64,000 bases of DNA from Shimwellia pseudoproteus (GCF_016415625.1 NZ_WBXP01000013.1:25162-89161), one strand, 5' to 3'; positions 9,896 through 21,369 are shown, numbered from the stretch's first letter. Numbers and translations are program-made. Notes: generated by a model from the sequence alone, not told the origin.

Positions 9896-12229
9896 AGTGT
9901 CGTGTTCAGCAACCCACGCTTTCAGTATGGCCACGTTCCCCTGCCAGTCCTGCTTCACCTCTTCAATCCAGTCGCCGACATTGTCCCACCAGGCCGGCAG
10001 ATCCGGGCTCTGAATCTGCTGCCCAAGCTGCTGTATATGGCGCAAACCAATCGATCCCGCAGCGCCTTTAATTTTGTGCCCTTCTTCGACAATGCCTTTC
10101 TGATCCCGGGCGGTAAAGTTGGACTCCAGAATATTCAGGTAGCCCGGCATCATTTTCTCAAATACCGCCAGCCCGTCGGTGATCAATTTTGGCCCTACCA
10201 GCTCCAGGTACTGGCTCAGCATCTCGGTATCCAGGACGTGATCTTTCGGTGTCTGCTGCTCAGTCATCGCACTCTCCTTATCCTGTTCTGGTCTATCCCA
10301 GAACTTTTTGATCATGGCCGTGAGGGCCGGTACCGCCAGCGGTTTGCTCAGCACATCATCCATACCGGCATCAAGGTATTCGCGTTTATCTCTCAGTACA
10401 TTCGAGGTCAGCGCCACCAGCGGGGGTAAATCGTCAGGCTGATAACGGCGGTGCAGCTCCCGGGAGATATCCAGGCCGGTCATATCCGGGAGCTGAATAT
10501 CCAGCAGCACCAGGTCATATTCCCCCGGTGCAAAAGTATCGAGCGCGGCCTGACCGGTCATGGCGACATCGACACTGTTGCCGAGTTTCTCCAGCACCGA
10601 GCGGGCAACAATCACATTCAGCTCGATATCTTCCACCAGCAGCACATGCAGTGCCGGTAATGGCACATCATCGCCCTGGCTCTGCTCTGCCGCGTCTTCA
10701 TCCGCATTCGGTGCATGCACCGTCAGGCTAAAGGTTGCCCCTTTCCCCGGCTCGCTGGCGACCACAATATCGCCGCCCATACTCTTCGCCAGGCGGCGGG
10801 AGACCGCCAGACCAATACCAGTCCCGGTGGCGGGTTTCCCGCCGTGGCTGTCCATAACCTGATAGTACATGGCGAAGATTTTATCCTGTTCATCCGCCGG
10901 GATACCGATCCCCGAATCCTGCACATCGACATGGAGCATCTGGTTGTTGTCGTAACGCACCCGCACCGTGACGCTACCGCCCTGAGGGGTAAATTTCACC
11001 GCGTTGCTGATGAGGTTCCACAGAATCTGGCGCAACCGGGTGCTGTCGGTCACCACTTTATGGGGCATGGGCTGGGCGGATTCGAGCACGAAGCGCAACC
11101 CTTTTTGCTGGGCCTGGAGGCCGGACAGGTTCTCCAGATCCGACATAAACCCGGTGAAGTCCATCACCTGATTATCTAACTGAACTTTGCGCCGCTCTAT
11201 CTTATCCATATCGATAATATCGTTGAAAATATTACCCAGCGTCACGGCGGAGACATGGATCGTTTTGAGGTATTTCTCCTGCTCGCCGGTCAGGTCGGTA
11301 TCCAGCAGAATACGGCTCAGCCCAACAATGCCGTTGAGCGGGGTACGCAACTCGTGGCTGATGGTGGAGATAAACGTGGTCTTATCGCGGCTGGCGCGCT
11401 CCAGCGCATCCTGGTAACGCTTACGCTCGGTGATATCGCGGCCAAAGCCCATCAGGCCGTGGCGCATCCCCACCCGGTCGTAATATGGCACTTTGCGAAT
11501 TTCAAAACAGGCTTTACGGCCATCGGGATAATCCAGCCACTGCTCATAGGTGAGCGAGACATTATGGCGGAAGACTTTCTCATCGGTTTCAATGACTTTT
11601 TCTGCGGTTTCCGGCGTGTACACATCACAGGGCTTGAGGCCAATCAGCTGTTTTTCGCTTTTGCCCGTCAGCAGCTCCATCGCCCGGTTACAGCCGGAAA
11701 AATACTGCTCTTCGTTGCGGTAAAACACCAGGTCCGGGGAGGCATCCAGAAAGGAACGTAAGAAGGAGGACTGTTGCTCCAGCTGCACCTGGGTCTGGGC
11801 GCGCTCCTGCATCTCAATTTGCAGTTGTTCGAGGGTAGAGTGGCGCTCCGCTTCGGCTTTTTCGCGGTCGGCAATCTCCTGGTTCAGTTGGGTGATATTG
11901 TCCTTTAACTGGATATTGAGCTTAAGATCGCGCTCGCGCATCTCTTCCAGCTTTTCCACCAGCCGGGATAACCGCCGCCGGGACTCTTCCAGTTGCTCCA
12001 CCACCACCGACAGGAAATAGACCGCCCAGGGCGTAATCAGTAACCCGAAGAAGATCGAGCGAATAACATCAATGCTTTCTATCTCGCCACTCAGCACCAT
12101 GGTCACTGCCATCTGTACTGCCATCGCGAGAATAACTAAAGCCAAAGCCAGCAATAATGAGAAGCGGACCAACCCCAGCTTCATCATTAAATCAACGTAG
12201 TATTGCGCCAGTAAACGGATTTGCTTCAT
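9887..12229 (-). CDS. arcB: Anaerobic respiration control sensor kinase ArcB
   Basis: Tripartite hybrid sensor kinase that reads quinone redox state and phosphorylates ArcA. 780 residues (E. coli 778): two membrane segments (about 22-77), coiled coil (about 80-150), PAS domain (about 155-275), His kinase domain with phospho-His in STISHELRTPLNG near 292 and ATP-binding GTGIGLAVSRRLAKS, receiver domain with Asp in DLVLLDIQLPDM near 576, and a C-terminal Hpt domain with GHKIKGAAGS near 717. The ATG of MKQIRLLAQ is preferred over one ten codons upstream because it matches E. coli. Stop codon lies inside the antisense arcZ terminator. Confidence 0.97.
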   Translation of the reverse strand: MKQIRLLAQYYVDLMMKLGLVRFSLLLALALVILAMAVQMAVTMVLSGEIESIDVIRSIFFGLLITPWAVYFLSVVVEQLEESRRRLSRLVEKLEEMRERDLKLNIQLKDNITQLNQEIADREKAEAERHSTLEQLQIEMQERAQTQVQLEQQSSFLRSFLDASPDLVFYRNEEQYFSGCNRAMELLTGKSEKQLIGLKPCDVYTPETAEKVIETDEKVFRHNVSLTYEQWLDYPDGRKACFEIRKVPYYDRVGMRHGLMGFGRDITERKRYQDALERASRDKTTFISTISHELRTPLNGIVGLSRILLDTDLTGEQEKYLKTIHVSAVTLGNIFNDIIDMDKIERRKVQLDNQVMDFTGFMSDLENLSGLQAQQKGLRFVLESAQPMPHKVVTDSTRLRQILWNLISNAVKFTPQGGSVTVRVRYDNNQMLHVDVQDSGIGIPADEQDKIFAMYYQVMDSHGGKPATGTGIGLAVSRRLAKSMGGDIVVASEPGKGATFSLTVHAPNADEDAAEQSQGDDVPLPALHVLLVEDIELNVIVARSVLEKLGNSVDVAMTGQAALDTFAPGEYDLVLLDIQLPDMTGLDISRELHRRYQPDDLPPLVALTSNVLRDKREYLDAGMDDVLSKPLAVPALTAMIKKFWDRPEQDKESAMTEQQTPKDHVLDTEMLSQYLELVGPKLITDGLAVFEKMMPGYLNILESNFTARDQKGIVEEGHKIKGAAGSIGLRHIQQLGQQIQSPDLPAWWDNVGDWIEEVKQDWQGNVAILKAWVAEHDTKK

Positions 12230-12284
12230 GGAAGAGCCCTTCGCTGAGTGTCCGTTCAATCATACCGGAAAACCGGCGAAATAC

Positions 12285-13223
12285 TCAGGTTTCAGAAGAT
12301 TGCGGCCACTGCCACGGCGTCCCTAATGCCGATCCCTGAACGCCGTGCTGGTTCATCCAGCGATCCAGCTCAACCATACCGGTCCAGCGGTTCTCACACC
12401 ATAGCGGGGCAAGCAGTGTCGGGCGCCGGGCACTGGCAGAAATACGGTGGTAAATCACCTCCGGCGGCGTATGGCGGATCATCTCCCCGGCAATACGCAC
12501 GTAATCATCCAGTTCAATACCGGCCAGGCGGCCCGCTTGCCAGGCTTTTGCCATGGTGCTGCCGGTAACAATATGCAGCGGGTGCAGTTTAATGCCGTCC
12601 ACCCCGGTGTCGACCACCCGCGCCAGGGTATCAAGGCACTCGGCGTCGCTCTCCCCCGGCAGGCCAACAATCAGGTGACTGCACACTTTCAGCCCCCGGG
12701 CCCGGGCCCGCGCCGTAGTCTGCTGATAGCAGGCGAAATCATGGCCCCGGTTAATGCGGTGCAGTGTTTTATCCTGGGCGCTCTGTAGCCCCAGCTCCAG
12801 CCACACTTCATAACCTTCATTACGGTAATCACTCAGCAGATCCAGCACGCTGTCCGGCACACAATCCGGGCGCGTACCGACGCACAGCCCCACCACGCTG
12901 GCCTGGGCCACGGCCTGCTGATACATAGCGCGCAGCACCTGCACTTCAGCCCAGGTACTGGTATAGGCCTGGAAATAGGCCAGATACCGTTTCGCGCGGT
13001 TAACCCGCTGGGCCTGGTCTGCCAGTTGTTCGGCAATGGAATGGTACTGTTGGGCTTCATCGGCAAACGACGCGACATTACAGAAAGTGCATCCTCCCCG
13101 GCCAATGGTGCCGTCGCGGTTTGGGCAACTGAATCCCCCGTGCAGGGTTAATTTATGGACTTTTTGCCCATAACGGCGTGATAAATCACCACCAAACATA
13201 TTGACTAATTTCTGTAACTGCAT
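12285..13223 (-). CDS. yhcC: Radical SAM protein YhcC
   Basis: 312 residues of the Elp3-like radical SAM family; function not established. The iron-sulfur cluster cysteines are in CPNRDGTIGRGGCTFCN near residues 33-49, a C-x9-C-x2-C spacing. Upstream of arcB with about 55 bases between them. Its start region abuts the long gltB control region. Confidence 0.95.
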   Translation of the reverse strand: MQLQKLVNMFGGDLSRRYGQKVHKLTLHGGFSCPNRDGTIGRGGCTFCNVASFADEAQQYHSIAEQLADQAQRVNRAKRYLAYFQAYTSTWAEVQVLRAMYQQAVAQASVVGLCVGTRPDCVPDSVLDLLSDYRNEGYEVWLELGLQSAQDKTLHRINRGHDFACYQQTTARARARGLKVCSHLIVGLPGESDAECLDTLARVVDTGVDGIKLHPLHIVTGSTMAKAWQAGRLAGIELDDYVRIAGEMIRHTPPEVIYHRISASARRPTLLAPLWCENRWTGMVELDRWMNQHGVQGSALGTPWQWPQSSET

Positions 13224-13516
13224 AATCTGGAAGGCCGGCCCATAAAAGGGGCTTAGCCTGCCATTTTTTGCTCACTCTGGCGATGACCTGGATCAAGCGC
13301 CGGGAGCACTGCATTTATTGAATATTAATTCAAAATTAACGCCATTTTAGTCATCATTCTGCCGATTACTTTTCCTTATATCCGCCACTAATTTTTAAAA
13401 ATTATCTCCCACAGTGAAAAACAGTGTCATGACTGGCTTTGTGGGCCAATAGCAACACATTATGCTGGATAATTATTGACGGATAGCACGGCGTGGTAAT
13501 GATTTCGCCAGATATT

Positions 13517-13532
13517 AGTGAGACAGATCACA
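13517..13532. promoter_or_regulatory. Candidate CRP binding site upstream of gltB
   Basis: AGTGA-GACAGA-TCACA matches the TGTGA-N6-TCACA consensus at nine of ten positions with the right spacing. Centre lies about 373 bases before the gltB start. Confidence 0.6.
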
Positions 13533-13590
13533 TTACATTCCTTCTCCCAGGGTAGTTCAGCCCGACAATTAATTAGTTTTTATCGTTAAA

Positions 13591-13603
13591 AATCAAAATA
13601 TTA
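13591..13603 (+). promoter_or_regulatory. Candidate IHF binding site upstream of gltB
   Basis: AATCAAAATATTA is a perfect match to WATCAANNNNTTR within an AT-rich tract. IHF is an established co-regulator of E. coli gltBDF, where it bends DNA between Lrp sites. Confidence 0.6.
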
Positions 13604-13897
13604 AATACAAACCCATCGACTAATTCAGCGATAAGTATGCCATTTGACCTGAGTGCAGATTATCGCTAAGTTGGGGATCCGCTGGAAGCTTTGTCGACGG
13701 GTAGTCTATCCGTCATATTTATGCAGTAATTGAGATTCCCTCTGAGCAAGTCCTCACTACTTGTGAATCCGCTGCGAAGGCCTTAAGGAGAGCGAATAGT
13801 GCGCTGGGTATAACGCGCGCGCCTGTCGCGGCTCTCTTTTCGCGCCTGCACGCAAACGGTATCGGGAATCCCGCAGAGCCTGGGGAGGTTCACTGAT

Positions 13898-16800
13898 ATG
13901 TTGTACGATAAATCCCTTGAGAAGGATAACTGTGGTTTCGGCCTGATCGCCCACATAGAAGGCGAACCTAGCCACAAGGTAGTGCGTACTGCTATTCACG
14001 CACTGGCCCGTATGCAACACCGTGGCGCTATCCTTGCGGATGGCAAAACCGGCGACGGTTGCGGCTTACTTTTACAAAAACCCGATCGCTTTTTCCACGT
14101 GGTGGCCGAAGAGCGCGGCTGGCGTTTAGCCAAAAACTACGCGGTCGGGATGCTGTTCCTCAGCCAGGATGATGAGAAAGCCCAGGCGAGCCGCCGCATT
14201 GTTGAAGAAGAGCTGCAGCGGGAAACCCTGTCGATTGTCGGCTGGCGCGACGTCCCCACTAACCAGGACGTTTTGGGGGAGATTGCCCTCTCCTCTCTGC
14301 CGCGTATTGAGCAAATTTTTGTTAATGCCCCGGCAGGCTGGCGCCCGCGTGATATGGAACGCCGTCTGTTTATTGCCCGCCGCCGCATTGAAAAACGGAT
14401 TCAGGACCAGGACAAAGATTTCTACGTATGCAGCCTGTCCAACCTGGTCAATATCTATAAAGGTCTGTGTATGCCGGCAGATCTGCCGCGCTTCTACCTG
14501 GACCTGGCTGACCTGCGCCTGGAATCGGCCATCTGCCTGTTCCACCAGCGCTTCTCAACCAATACCGTACCGCGCTGGCCCCTGGCTCAGCCGTTCCGTT
14601 ATTTAGCCCATAACGGTGAAATCAACACCATCACCGGTAACCGCCAGTGGGCCCGGGCCCGTACCTATAAATTCCAGACCCCGCTTATCCCGGATCTCCA
14701 GGCGGCAGCGCCGTTTGTTAACGAAACCGGTTCAGACTCCAGCTCGCTGGACAATATGCTGGAACTGCTGCTGGCCGGCGGGATGGACATCATCCGCGCC
14801 ATGCGCCTGCTGGTGCCGCCAGCCTGGCAGAATAACCCGGATATGGACCCCGAGCTGCGCGCCTTCTTTGATTTTAACTCCATGCATATGGAGCCCTGGG
14901 ATGGCCCGGCGGGTATCGTGATGTCCGACGGGCGCTTCGCCGCCTGTAACCTTGACCGTAACGGCCTGCGCCCGGCGCGCTACGTAATAACCAAAGATAA
15001 ACTGATCACCTGCGCGTCTGAAGTGGGTATCTGGGATTATCAGCCGGACGAAGTGCTGGAAAAAGGCCGCGTCGGCCCCGGCGAACTGATGGTTATCGAC
15101 ACCCGTAGTGGCCGTATCCTGCATTCGGCGGAAACCGATAACGATCTCAAAAGCCGCCATCCGTATAAAGCGTGGATGGAGAAAAACGTCCGCCGCCTGG
15201 TGCCTTTTGAAGATCTGCCTGATGAGCAAGTGGGCACCCGGGAAATGGACGACGATCTGCTGTCCAGCTACCAGAAACAGTTTAACTACAGCAATGAAGA
15301 GCTGGATCAGGTTATTCGCGTGCTGGGTGAAAATGGCCAGGAAGCGGTTGGTTCGATGGGGGATGACACACCGTTTGCGGTGCTCTCCAGCCAGCCACGC
15401 ATCATTTATGACTATTTCCGCCAGCAGTTTGCCCAGGTGACGAACCCGCCTATCGATCCGCTGCGCGAAGCCCATGTCATGTCGCTGGCCACCAGCATTG
15501 GCCGGGAAATGAACGTGTTCTGCGAGGCAGAAGGCCAGGCCCACCGGCTGAGCTTTAAATCGCCGGTCCTGCTTTATTCGGACTTCCGCCAGCTGACCAC
15601 CCTCGAAGAGAATCACTACCGGGCGGATACGCTGGACATCACCTTTGATGCCACCGAAACCACCCTCGAACAGACCATTGCGGCCCTGTGCGATAGCGCC
15701 GAACAGATGGTACGTAACGGCACGGTATTGCTGGTGCTGTCGGACCGCAACATTGCCAAAAACCGGCTGCCGGTTCCGGCTCCGATGGCGGTGGGCGCTA
15801 TCCAGACCCGCCTGGTCGAACAGAGCCTGCGCTGCGATGCCAACATCATTGTGGAAACCGCCAGCGCCCGCGATCCGCACCATTTTGCGGTGTTGCTGGG
15901 CTTCGGCGCCACCGCCGTCTACCCGTACCTCGCCTACGAAACCCTGGCCAAACTGGTCGACAGCCGAACCATTGATAAGCCCTACCGGGCGGTGATGCTT
16001 AACTACCGTAACGGGATCAATAAAGGGCTGTACAAGATCATGTCCAAAATGGGCATTTCGACTGTTGCCTCTTACCGCTGCTCCAAACTGTTTGAAGCCG
16101 TTGGCCTGCACGATGATGTGGCCCTGGGCTGTTTCCAGGGGGTAGTAAGCCGCATCGGTGGCGCGAACTTCGCTGACTTCCAGCAGGATCTGCTGAACCT
16201 GTCTAAACGCGCCTGGCTGGCCCGTAAGCCGCTGGATCAGGGCGGGTTATTGAAATACGTCCACGGCGGCGAATACCACGCCTACAACCCGGACGTTGTA
16301 CGCACCCTGCAACAGGCGGTACAAACCGGTGACTATCAGGACTATCAGCAGTATGCCCGGCTGGTGAACGAGCGCCCGGTAGCAACCCTGCGCGATATGC
16401 TGCGCATCACCCCGAACGGTGAAGCTATCAGCGTTGATAACGTCGAACCCGCCAGCGAGTTGTTTAAACGCTTCGATACGGCAGCCATGTCGATTGGCGC
16501 CCTGAGCCCGGAAGCCCACGAATCCCTGGCCGAAGCCATGAACGGATTAGGCGGCAATTCAAACTCCGGTGAAGGGGGCGAGGACCCGGCCCGCTACGGC
16601 ACTAATAAAGTCTCCCGGATTAAGCAGGTGGCTTCTGGCCGCTTCGGGGTTACCCCGGCCTACCTGGTTAACGCCGATGTTATCCAGATCAAAGTGGCTC
16701 AGGGGGCAAAACCCGGTGAAGGTGGCCAGTTACCGGGGGATAAAGTCACCCCGTATATTGCCAAACTGCGCTACTCCGTCCCGGGCGTTACGCTTATCTC

Positions 16801-18361
16801 CCCGCCGCCGCACCACGATATTTACTCTATCGAGGATCTGGCCCAGTTGATTTTCGATCTGAAACAGGTCAACCCGCAGGCGATGATCTCGGTAAAACTG
16901 GTTTCTGAACCCGGGGTCGGCACTATCGCTACCGGGGTCGCGAAAGCCTATGCGGACCTGATAACCATCGCCGGTTACGACGGCGGCACAGGGGCCAGCC
17001 CGCTCTCTTCCGTGAAATATGCCGGTTGCCCCTGGGAACTTGGCCTGGTGGAGACCCAGCAAGCCCTGGTGGCCAACGGCCTGCGCCATAAGATCCGCCT
17101 TCAGGTGGATGGCGGCCTGAAAACCGGGGTCGATATTATTAAAGCCGCGATCCTCGGGGCCGAGAGCTTTGGCTTTGGTACCGGCCCGATGGTGGCGCTG
17201 GGTTGTAAATACCTGCGTATTTGCCACCTCAACAACTGTGCGACCGGTGTGGCGACCCAGGACGAAAAACTGCGTAAGAACCACTACCACGGCCTGCCGT
17301 TCAAAGTGACCAACTACTTTGAATTTATCGCCCGGGAAACCCGTGAGCTGATGGCGCTGCTGGGGGTCACCCGGCTGGTGGATCTGATTGGCCGTACCGA
17401 CCTGCTCACCGAGCTGGAAGGGCTGACCGCCAAACAGCAGAAGCTGGAACTGCATCGTCTGCTGGAAACCGCGGAACCGCACCCGGGGAAAGCGCTGTAT
17501 TGCACCGAGCACAACCCGCCGTTTGATAAAGGCGATCTGAATGCCCAGTTGCTGAAACAGGCCCAGCCGTTTGTGGATGAGAAGCAGAGCAAAACCTTCT
17601 GGTTTGATATCCGCAATACTGACCGCTCCGTGGGGGCGACGTTGTCCGGCTATATTGCCCGCCAGCATGGCGACCAGGGGCTGGCATCCGATCCGATTAA
17701 AGCGCACTTCAGCGGTACCGCTGGCCAGAGCTTTGGGGTCTGGAACGCCGGTGGGGTGGAATTACATCTGACTGGCGATGCTAACGACTATGTGGGTAAA
17801 GGTATGGCCGGCGGCGTGATTGCTGTCCGCCCGCCGGTGGGCTCCGCTTTTCGCAGCCACGACGCGAGCATCATCGGTAATACCTGCCTGTATGGCGCAA
17901 CCGGTGGCCGTTTGTATGCCGCAGGCCGCGCCGGTGAGCGCTTCGGGGTGCGTAACTCCGGCGCGATCACCGTGGTCGAAGGTATTGGTGATAACGGCTG
18001 TGAATATATGACTGGCGGGATTGTCTGCATTCTGGGCAAAACCGGGGTTAACTTCGGGGCCGGGATGACCGGCGGCTTCGCCTATGTACTGGACGAAGAC
18101 GGGGAGTTTCGCAAACGCGTCAACCCGGAACTGGTTGAAGTACTGGATGTCGATGATCTGGCCATCCACGAAGAGCACTTACGTGGGCTTATCACCGAAC
18201 ATGTCCATCTGACCGGCTCCCAGCGCGGGGAAGAGATCCTTGCCAACTGGCCAGCATTTGCCGCGAAGTTCGCGCTGGTTAAACCGAAGTCCAGTGATGT
18301 GAAGGCATTGTTGGGTCACCGTAGTCGTTCCGCAGCAGAGCTGCGGGTGCAGGCGCAGTAA
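13898..18361 (+). CDS. gltB: Glutamate synthase (NADPH) large subunit GltB
   Basis: Transfers the glutamine amide to 2-oxoglutarate to make glutamate. 1487 residues: class II glutamine amidotransferase domain whose catalytic Cys is residue 12 in KDNCGFG (a short propeptide is removed), central domain, FMN-binding synthase domain with the 3Fe-4S cysteines near CKYLRICHLNNC, and a C-terminal GXGXG beta-helix. GGGGAGG lies about ten bases before this ATG. The longer E. coli-style N-terminus is not available here, because the frame upstream reaches a TAA at 13811 with no ATG, GTG or TTG start. Followed nine bases later by gltD. Confidence 0.98.
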   Translation: MLYDKSLEKDNCGFGLIAHIEGEPSHKVVRTAIHALARMQHRGAILADGKTGDGCGLLLQKPDRFFHVVAEERGWRLAKNYAVGMLFLSQDDEKAQASRRIVEEELQRETLSIVGWRDVPTNQDVLGEIALSSLPRIEQIFVNAPAGWRPRDMERRLFIARRRIEKRIQDQDKDFYVCSLSNLVNIYKGLCMPADLPRFYLDLADLRLESAICLFHQRFSTNTVPRWPLAQPFRYLAHNGEINTITGNRQWARARTYKFQTPLIPDLQAAAPFVNETGSDSSSLDNMLELLLAGGMDIIRAMRLLVPPAWQNNPDMDPELRAFFDFNSMHMEPWDGPAGIVMSDGRFAACNLDRNGLRPARYVITKDKLITCASEVGIWDYQPDEVLEKGRVGPGELMVIDTRSGRILHSAETDNDLKSRHPYKAWMEKNVRRLVPFEDLPDEQVGTREMDDDLLSSYQKQFNYSNEELDQVIRVLGENGQEAVGSMGDDTPFAVLSSQPRIIYDYFRQQFAQVTNPPIDPLREAHVMSLATSIGREMNVFCEAEGQAHRLSFKSPVLLYSDFRQLTTLEENHYRADTLDITFDATETTLEQTIAALCDSAEQMVRNGTVLLVLSDRNIAKNRLPVPAPMAVGAIQTRLVEQSLRCDANIIVETASARDPHHFAVLLGFGATAVYPYLAYETLAKLVDSRTIDKPYRAVMLNYRNGINKGLYKIMSKMGISTVASYRCSKLFEAVGLHDDVALGCFQGVVSRIGGANFADFQQDLLNLSKRAWLARKPLDQGGLLKYVHGGEYHAYNPDVVRTLQQAVQTGDYQDYQQYARLVNERPVATLRDMLRITPNGEAISVDNVEPASELFKRFDTAAMSIGALSPEAHESLAEAMNGLGGNSNSGEGGEDPARYGTNKVSRIKQVASGRFGVTPAYLVNADVIQIKVAQGAKPGEGGQLPGDKVTPYIAKLRYSVPGVTLISPPPHHDIYSIEDLAQLIFDLKQVNPQAMISVKLVSEPGVGTIATGVAKAYADLITIAGYDGGTGASPLSSVKYAGCPWELGLVETQQALVANGLRHKIRLQVDGGLKTGVDIIKAAILGAESFGFGTGPMVALGCKYLRICHLNNCATGVATQDEKLRKNHYHGLPFKVTNYFEFIARETRELMALLGVTRLVDLIGRTDLLTELEGLTAKQQKLELHRLLETAEPHPGKALYCTEHNPPFDKGDLNAQLLKQAQPFVDEKQSKTFWFDIRNTDRSVGATLSGYIARQHGDQGLASDPIKAHFSGTAGQSFGVWNAGGVELHLTGDANDYVGKGMAGGVIAVRPPVGSAFRSHDASIIGNTCLYGATGGRLYAAGRAGERFGVRNSGAITVVEGIGDNGCEYMTGGIVCILGKTGVNFGAGMTGGFAYVLDEDGEFRKRVNPELVEVLDVDDLAIHEEHLRGLITEHVHLTGSQRGEEILANWPAFAAKFALVKPKSSDVKALLGHRSRSAAELRVQAQ

Positions 18362-19814
<1,453 letters not shown>

Positions 19815-19843
19815 CCTGGCAGCATAGCCAGCACACAGAAAGT

Positions 19844-19873
19844 AAAAAGGAGCTGATATCAGCTCCTTTTTTT
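19844..19873. terminator. Bidirectional terminator between gltD and sspB
   Basis: Perfect palindrome AAAAGGAGCTGAT/ATCAGCTCCTTTT flanked by A- and T-runs, so it can act for both converging genes. Confidence 0.9.
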
Positions 19874-19909
19874 ATTGGTACTTTTATTAGTACGCCCTGT
19901 GGCCGGGTC

Positions 19910-20407
19910 TTATTTCACCACGCGTAATGCCGGACGGCCACCACGCGGCGGCGGCGGATCATCATCGGGGTCGTTATCATCGGCGTGATCGGGCTTATCG
20001 CCGTCGATCACCGACATAACGGTTTCACTATCCCCGGCAGAAGCATCCTCATCATTCAGGCTTACCGGCTCTTCATCGTAGGCGGCTTCTGGCTCAAACA
20101 TGGTACCAGCACCGTTTTCACGGGCATAAATAGCCAGCACCGCGGACATGGGGACAAAGACCTGGCGTGGTACCCCGCCGAAGCGCGCACTGAAGCGCAC
20201 TTCGTCATTGGTCAGTTCCAGATTACCCACGGCACGCGGCGCGATGTTCAGAACGATTTGCCCGTCGCGGGCGTACTCCATCGGCACCTCAACCCCTGGC
20301 TGGTTCACATCCACCACCAGATGAGGCGTCAGCTGGTTGTCCAGCAACCAGTCATAGAAAGCCCGCAGCAGATACGGACGACGTGGAGAGAGCTGCGACA
20401 TATCCAT
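19910..20407 (-). CDS. sspB: ClpXP adaptor SspB
   Basis: Delivers ssrA-tagged proteins to ClpXP. 165 residues, the E. coli length: folded ssrA-binding domain (about 1-115), acidic flexible linker, and the ClpX-docking tail GRPALRVVK at the C-terminus. Five bases downstream of sspA on the same strand. Confidence 0.98.
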   Translation of the reverse strand: MDMSQLSPRRPYLLRAFYDWLLDNQLTPHLVVDVNQPGVEVPMEYARDGQIVLNIAPRAVGNLELTNDEVRFSARFGGVPRQVFVPMSAVLAIYARENGAGTMFEPEAAYDEEPVSLNDEDASAGDSETVMSVIDGDKPDHADDNDPDDDPPPPRGGRPALRVVK

Positions 20408-20412
20408 GATGC

Positions 20413-21054
20413 TTAGCCCCGACCGTGCAGACGCATTTCCCGCTCGGCTTCAGTCAGCGATGCCAGGAAAGAATCACGCTCAAAGACACGGGTCATATAG
20501 CCTTTCAGCTCTTTAGAGCCCGCACCGCTCAGCTCAATACCCAGCAGCGGTAAACGCCACAACAGCGGAGCCAGACAGCAGTCAACCAGGCTGAACTCGT
20601 CACTCAGGAAGTACGGCTTCTGGGTGAACACTGGCGCAATTTCCAGTAAACCTTCGCGCAGGTGCTTACGCGCGGTTTCCGCTTCCTGAGCAGTACCGGT
20701 ATTGATGATGTTCATCAGGCTATACCAGTCTTTCTCAATACGCTGCATGTACAGGCGGCTCTCACCGCGCGCAACCGGGTAAACCGGCATCAGCGGCGGG
20801 TGCGGGAAGCGTTCATCAAGGTATTCCATGATGATGCGGGACTCCCACAGTGTCAGCTCGCGATCTACCAGAGTCGGCACGCTTTGGCTTGGGTTCAGAT
20901 CGATAAGATCTTGCGGCGGGTTGCCCGCTTCCACATGCTTAATTTCAAAGCTGACACCCTTTTCAGCCAGGACAATGCGCACCTGATGGCTATAAATATC
21001 AGTAGGACCAGAAAACAGCGTCATTACCGAACGTTTGTTGGCAGCGACAGCCAT
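20413..21054 (-). CDS. sspA: Stringent starvation protein A
   Basis: RNA-polymerase-associated protein with a glutathione-S-transferase fold but no such activity; affects stationary-phase and acid survival by lowering H-NS. 213 residues (E. coli 212): thioredoxin-like domain (about 10-85), then an all-helical domain. A CCTGGAGG ribosome site lies just upstream. Cotranscribed with sspB. Confidence 0.97.
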   Translation of the reverse strand: MAVAANKRSVMTLFSGPTDIYSHQVRIVLAEKGVSFEIKHVEAGNPPQDLIDLNPSQSVPTLVDRELTLWESRIIMEYLDERFPHPPLMPVYPVARGESRLYMQRIEKDWYSLMNIINTGTAQEAETARKHLREGLLEIAPVFTQKPYFLSDEFSLVDCCLAPLLWRLPLLGIELSGAGSKELKGYMTRVFERDSFLASLTEAEREMRLHGRG

Positions 21055-21307
21055 GAAAACCTCCAGGTATTATTCAGTATATACTTCAGCCAAACTACGC
21101 CCGCAGGCTGTCTGACAAAAAACCGTACCCGCCGTGTTTATTTCACCCCAACCAGGCGGCTAAAACATAAACAGATACTGGCATTTGGGCACAAAATTGG
21201 ATGATAGTTTACCAGATTTTGACGGCAGTGTGGTGAAGTGATTGCCATTCGTCACATAAATACTGAAAAATCATTCGATTACAGTAGATAAGCTTTTCCC
21301 AGGCATA

Positions 21308-21336
21308 AAAAAACCCGGTCCATGACCGGGTTTTTG
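21308..21336 (-). terminator. rpsI terminator
   Basis: AAACCCGGT/ACCGGGTTT stem with a five-base loop, followed on the minus strand by a long T-run, about 35 bases after the rpsI stop. Confidence 0.88.
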
Positions 21337-21369
21337 CGCCAAAAGCTTTCTGCCAGAGGCAGAAAACAA

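Larger units (their letters stand above)
13224..13897 (+). promoter_or_regulatory. gltB upstream control region (674 bases without a protein gene)
   Basis: Long AT-rich stretch (about 13310-13640) between the divergent yhcC and gltB. In E. coli the gltBDF control region is bound by Lrp, IHF, CRP and ArgR. I can point to a CRP site and an IHF site (separate entries) but cannot define Lrp sites by eye. TGCATAAATATGAC (complement of 13712-13725) is a weak ARG-box resemblance. A strong ribosome site AAGGAGA at 13785 precedes a four-codon frame GTG-CGC-TGG-GTA-TAA. Confidence 0.7.

Noticed and set aside
14732..16111. 459-codon open frame antisense to gltB
   Set aside because: Mirror of a strongly biased GC-rich gene; no homology, no ribosome site, and gltB is certain here.
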